Shown here: in pieces, positions 5,110 to 5,718 of the stretch
Layout: each line of letters begins with the position of its first letter
Numbering within the stretch: position 1 is the stretch's first letter
DNA from: an uncultured Lachnospiraceae bacterium
Lineage (GTDB): Bacteria > Bacillota_A > Clostridia > Lachnospirales > Lachnospiraceae
NCBI GenBank assembly: GCA_902766415.1
Contig: CACXDR010000076.1
Coordinates: forward strand, 1-5,718
DNA length: 5,718 nucleotides
Direction of reading: 5' to 3'
The notes under the pieces: generated by a model
The model's database searches: none
What the model was told of the DNA's origin: nothing
The model's input: only the letters and a program-made list of their open reading frames with translations
Made by a program: the position numbers and the translations under genes

Positions 5110-5718
5110 TTACTCTGAAAGAGCCTTCTCCGTAAACGCGAGGAGGCTTTTTTCCGTCATGTCCTGGCCGAAATCGCCCTCGCCGAGCAGGCAGGTGCGG
5201 GTGCCGGCATTCCTTCCGGCGCCGATATCATTTTCCCCGTCTCCGACCATCCAGCTGCGCGCGAGGTCGATGTTGAAGTCCTCCGCTGCCTTTAAGAGCA
5301 TGCCGGGCTTCGGCTTCCGGCAGCCGCACTCGATCTTAAGCTCCGGGATCTCCCCCGCGTACCCCTTGTGCGGGTGATGCGGGCAGTAGTAGATGGCGTC
5401 AACATAGGCGCCTTCAAGCCCGAGAAGGGTCTCCATGCGGTTGTGGATCGTTTCGAGCTCAGGGACCGTGACCTCGCCCCGCGCGATCACGGGCTGGTTC
5501 GTCACGACGATGCACAGATACCCTGACGCGTTGATCCGCCGCACCGCCTCCGCGGTCCCGGGAAGGAGCGTCAGCTGCTCCGGCTTCCTCAGGAAGCCGA
5601 CGTAGGTGTTGATCGTGCCGTCGCGGTCCAGGAACACCGCCTTCTGGCGGTTCGCGAGATTCTTCGCCGAGACGCGCCCGGCCGCGAAATCCGCCTGCAC
5701 CGCATTGAAGCGGTCGGG
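5110..5718 (-). CDS. HAD-IIIA phosphatase domain (GmhB-like), C-terminal part of a larger protein cut by the window edge
   Basis: The frame gives 202 residues and is open to the right edge. Counting from the GTG at 5700: motif I FLDRDGTIN with nucleophile Asp25 and acid Asp27; motif II VVTNQPVIARG (65-75); a zinc site Cys106-Pro-His108 plus Cys125-Gly-Cys127 as in D-glycero-D-manno-heptose-1,7-bisphosphate 7-phosphatase; motif III CRKPKPGM (127-134); motif IV MVGDGENDIGAG (151-162) with Asp154 and Asp158. The expected reaction is removal of a phosphate from a sugar bisphosphate or similar in surface-sugar synthesis; histidinol-phosphatase of the same fold is the alternative. Upstream of DRDGT lies PDRFNAVQADFAAGRVSAKN, which resembles the tail of sugar-phosphate nucleotidyltransferase domains joined to HAD domains, so I read it as the 3' part of a bifunctional gene. 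Followed by a strong terminator. Confidence 0.85.
   Translation of the reverse strand, partial: PDRFNAVQADFAAGRVSAKNLANRQKAVFLDRDGTINTYVGFLRKPEQLTLLPGTAEAVRRINASGYLCIVVTNQPVIARGEVTVPELETIHNRMETLLGLEGAYVDAIYYCPHHPHKGYAGEIPELKIECGCRKPKPGMLLKAAEDFNIDLARSWMVGDGENDIGAGRNAGTRTCLLGEGDFGQDMTEKSLLAFTEKALSE

Noticed and set aside
5698..5700. GTG at 5700 as the true start of the HAD protein
   Set aside because: No Shine-Dalgarno precedes it (upstream reads CGCTTCAATGCG), and the open frame upstream reads like a domain tail and linker.

Overview
The base composition (GC-rich genes, AT-rich promoter gaps) and the gene families present suggest a high-GC anaerobic Firmicute of the class Clostridia, in the Lachnospiraceae/Eubacteriales range. 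The best pointers are a YerC-type TrpR-like regulator, a butyryl-CoA:acetate-type CoA-transferase ending in IWRRSNKR, a COG2509-type FAD dehydrogenase, strong GGAGG ribosome sites and LacI/CcpA-like operator sequence. The placement is inferred from gene content alone. I see no mobile element, CRISPR array, rRNA or tRNA.

Layout. (1) 1-362, minus: the first 120 codons of a sodium:solute symporter, cut by the window edge. (2) 363-622: a divergent, AT-rich control region holding a promoter for each side and a 10+10 bp dyad with overlapping cre-like sites just past the symporter start of transcription. (3) 623-916, plus: yerC-like TrpR-family regulator with a GTG start. (4) 917-1058: a convergent gap with a 34-bp near-perfect palindrome, probably a shared terminator. 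(5) 1059-3347, minus: a two-gene operon, a CoA-transferase followed 27 bp later by an AEC-family permease. (6) 3348-3631: a second divergent control region with a perfect TATAAT for the CoA-transferase operon, an extended -10 promoter for the plus-strand gene, a dyad, 20-bp tandem repeats and a 7-bp inverted repeat around the plus -10. (7) 3632-5026, plus: FAD-dependent dehydrogenase with an N-terminal cysteine cluster. (8) 5027-5109: a strong GC hairpin terminator. (9) 5110-5718, minus: a GmhB-like HAD phosphatase domain that stays open to the window edge and looks like the C-terminal half of a larger nucleotidyltransferase-phosphatase protein.

How the genes may work together. The CoA-transferase/AEC pair is the clearest functional unit: a carboxylate carrier made with an enzyme that moves CoA between short-chain carboxylates, which fits uptake or export of a fermentation acid linked to its activation. 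The FAD dehydrogenase shares its control region and may be co-regulated, but no sequence evidence ties its chemistry to the operon. The symporter and yerC share the other divergent region, so the regulator may control its neighbour; this too is inference. I find no clearly new system. The less ordinary material lies in the two divergent control regions, the cysteine-rich segment of the FAD protein and the probable domain fusion at the right edge.
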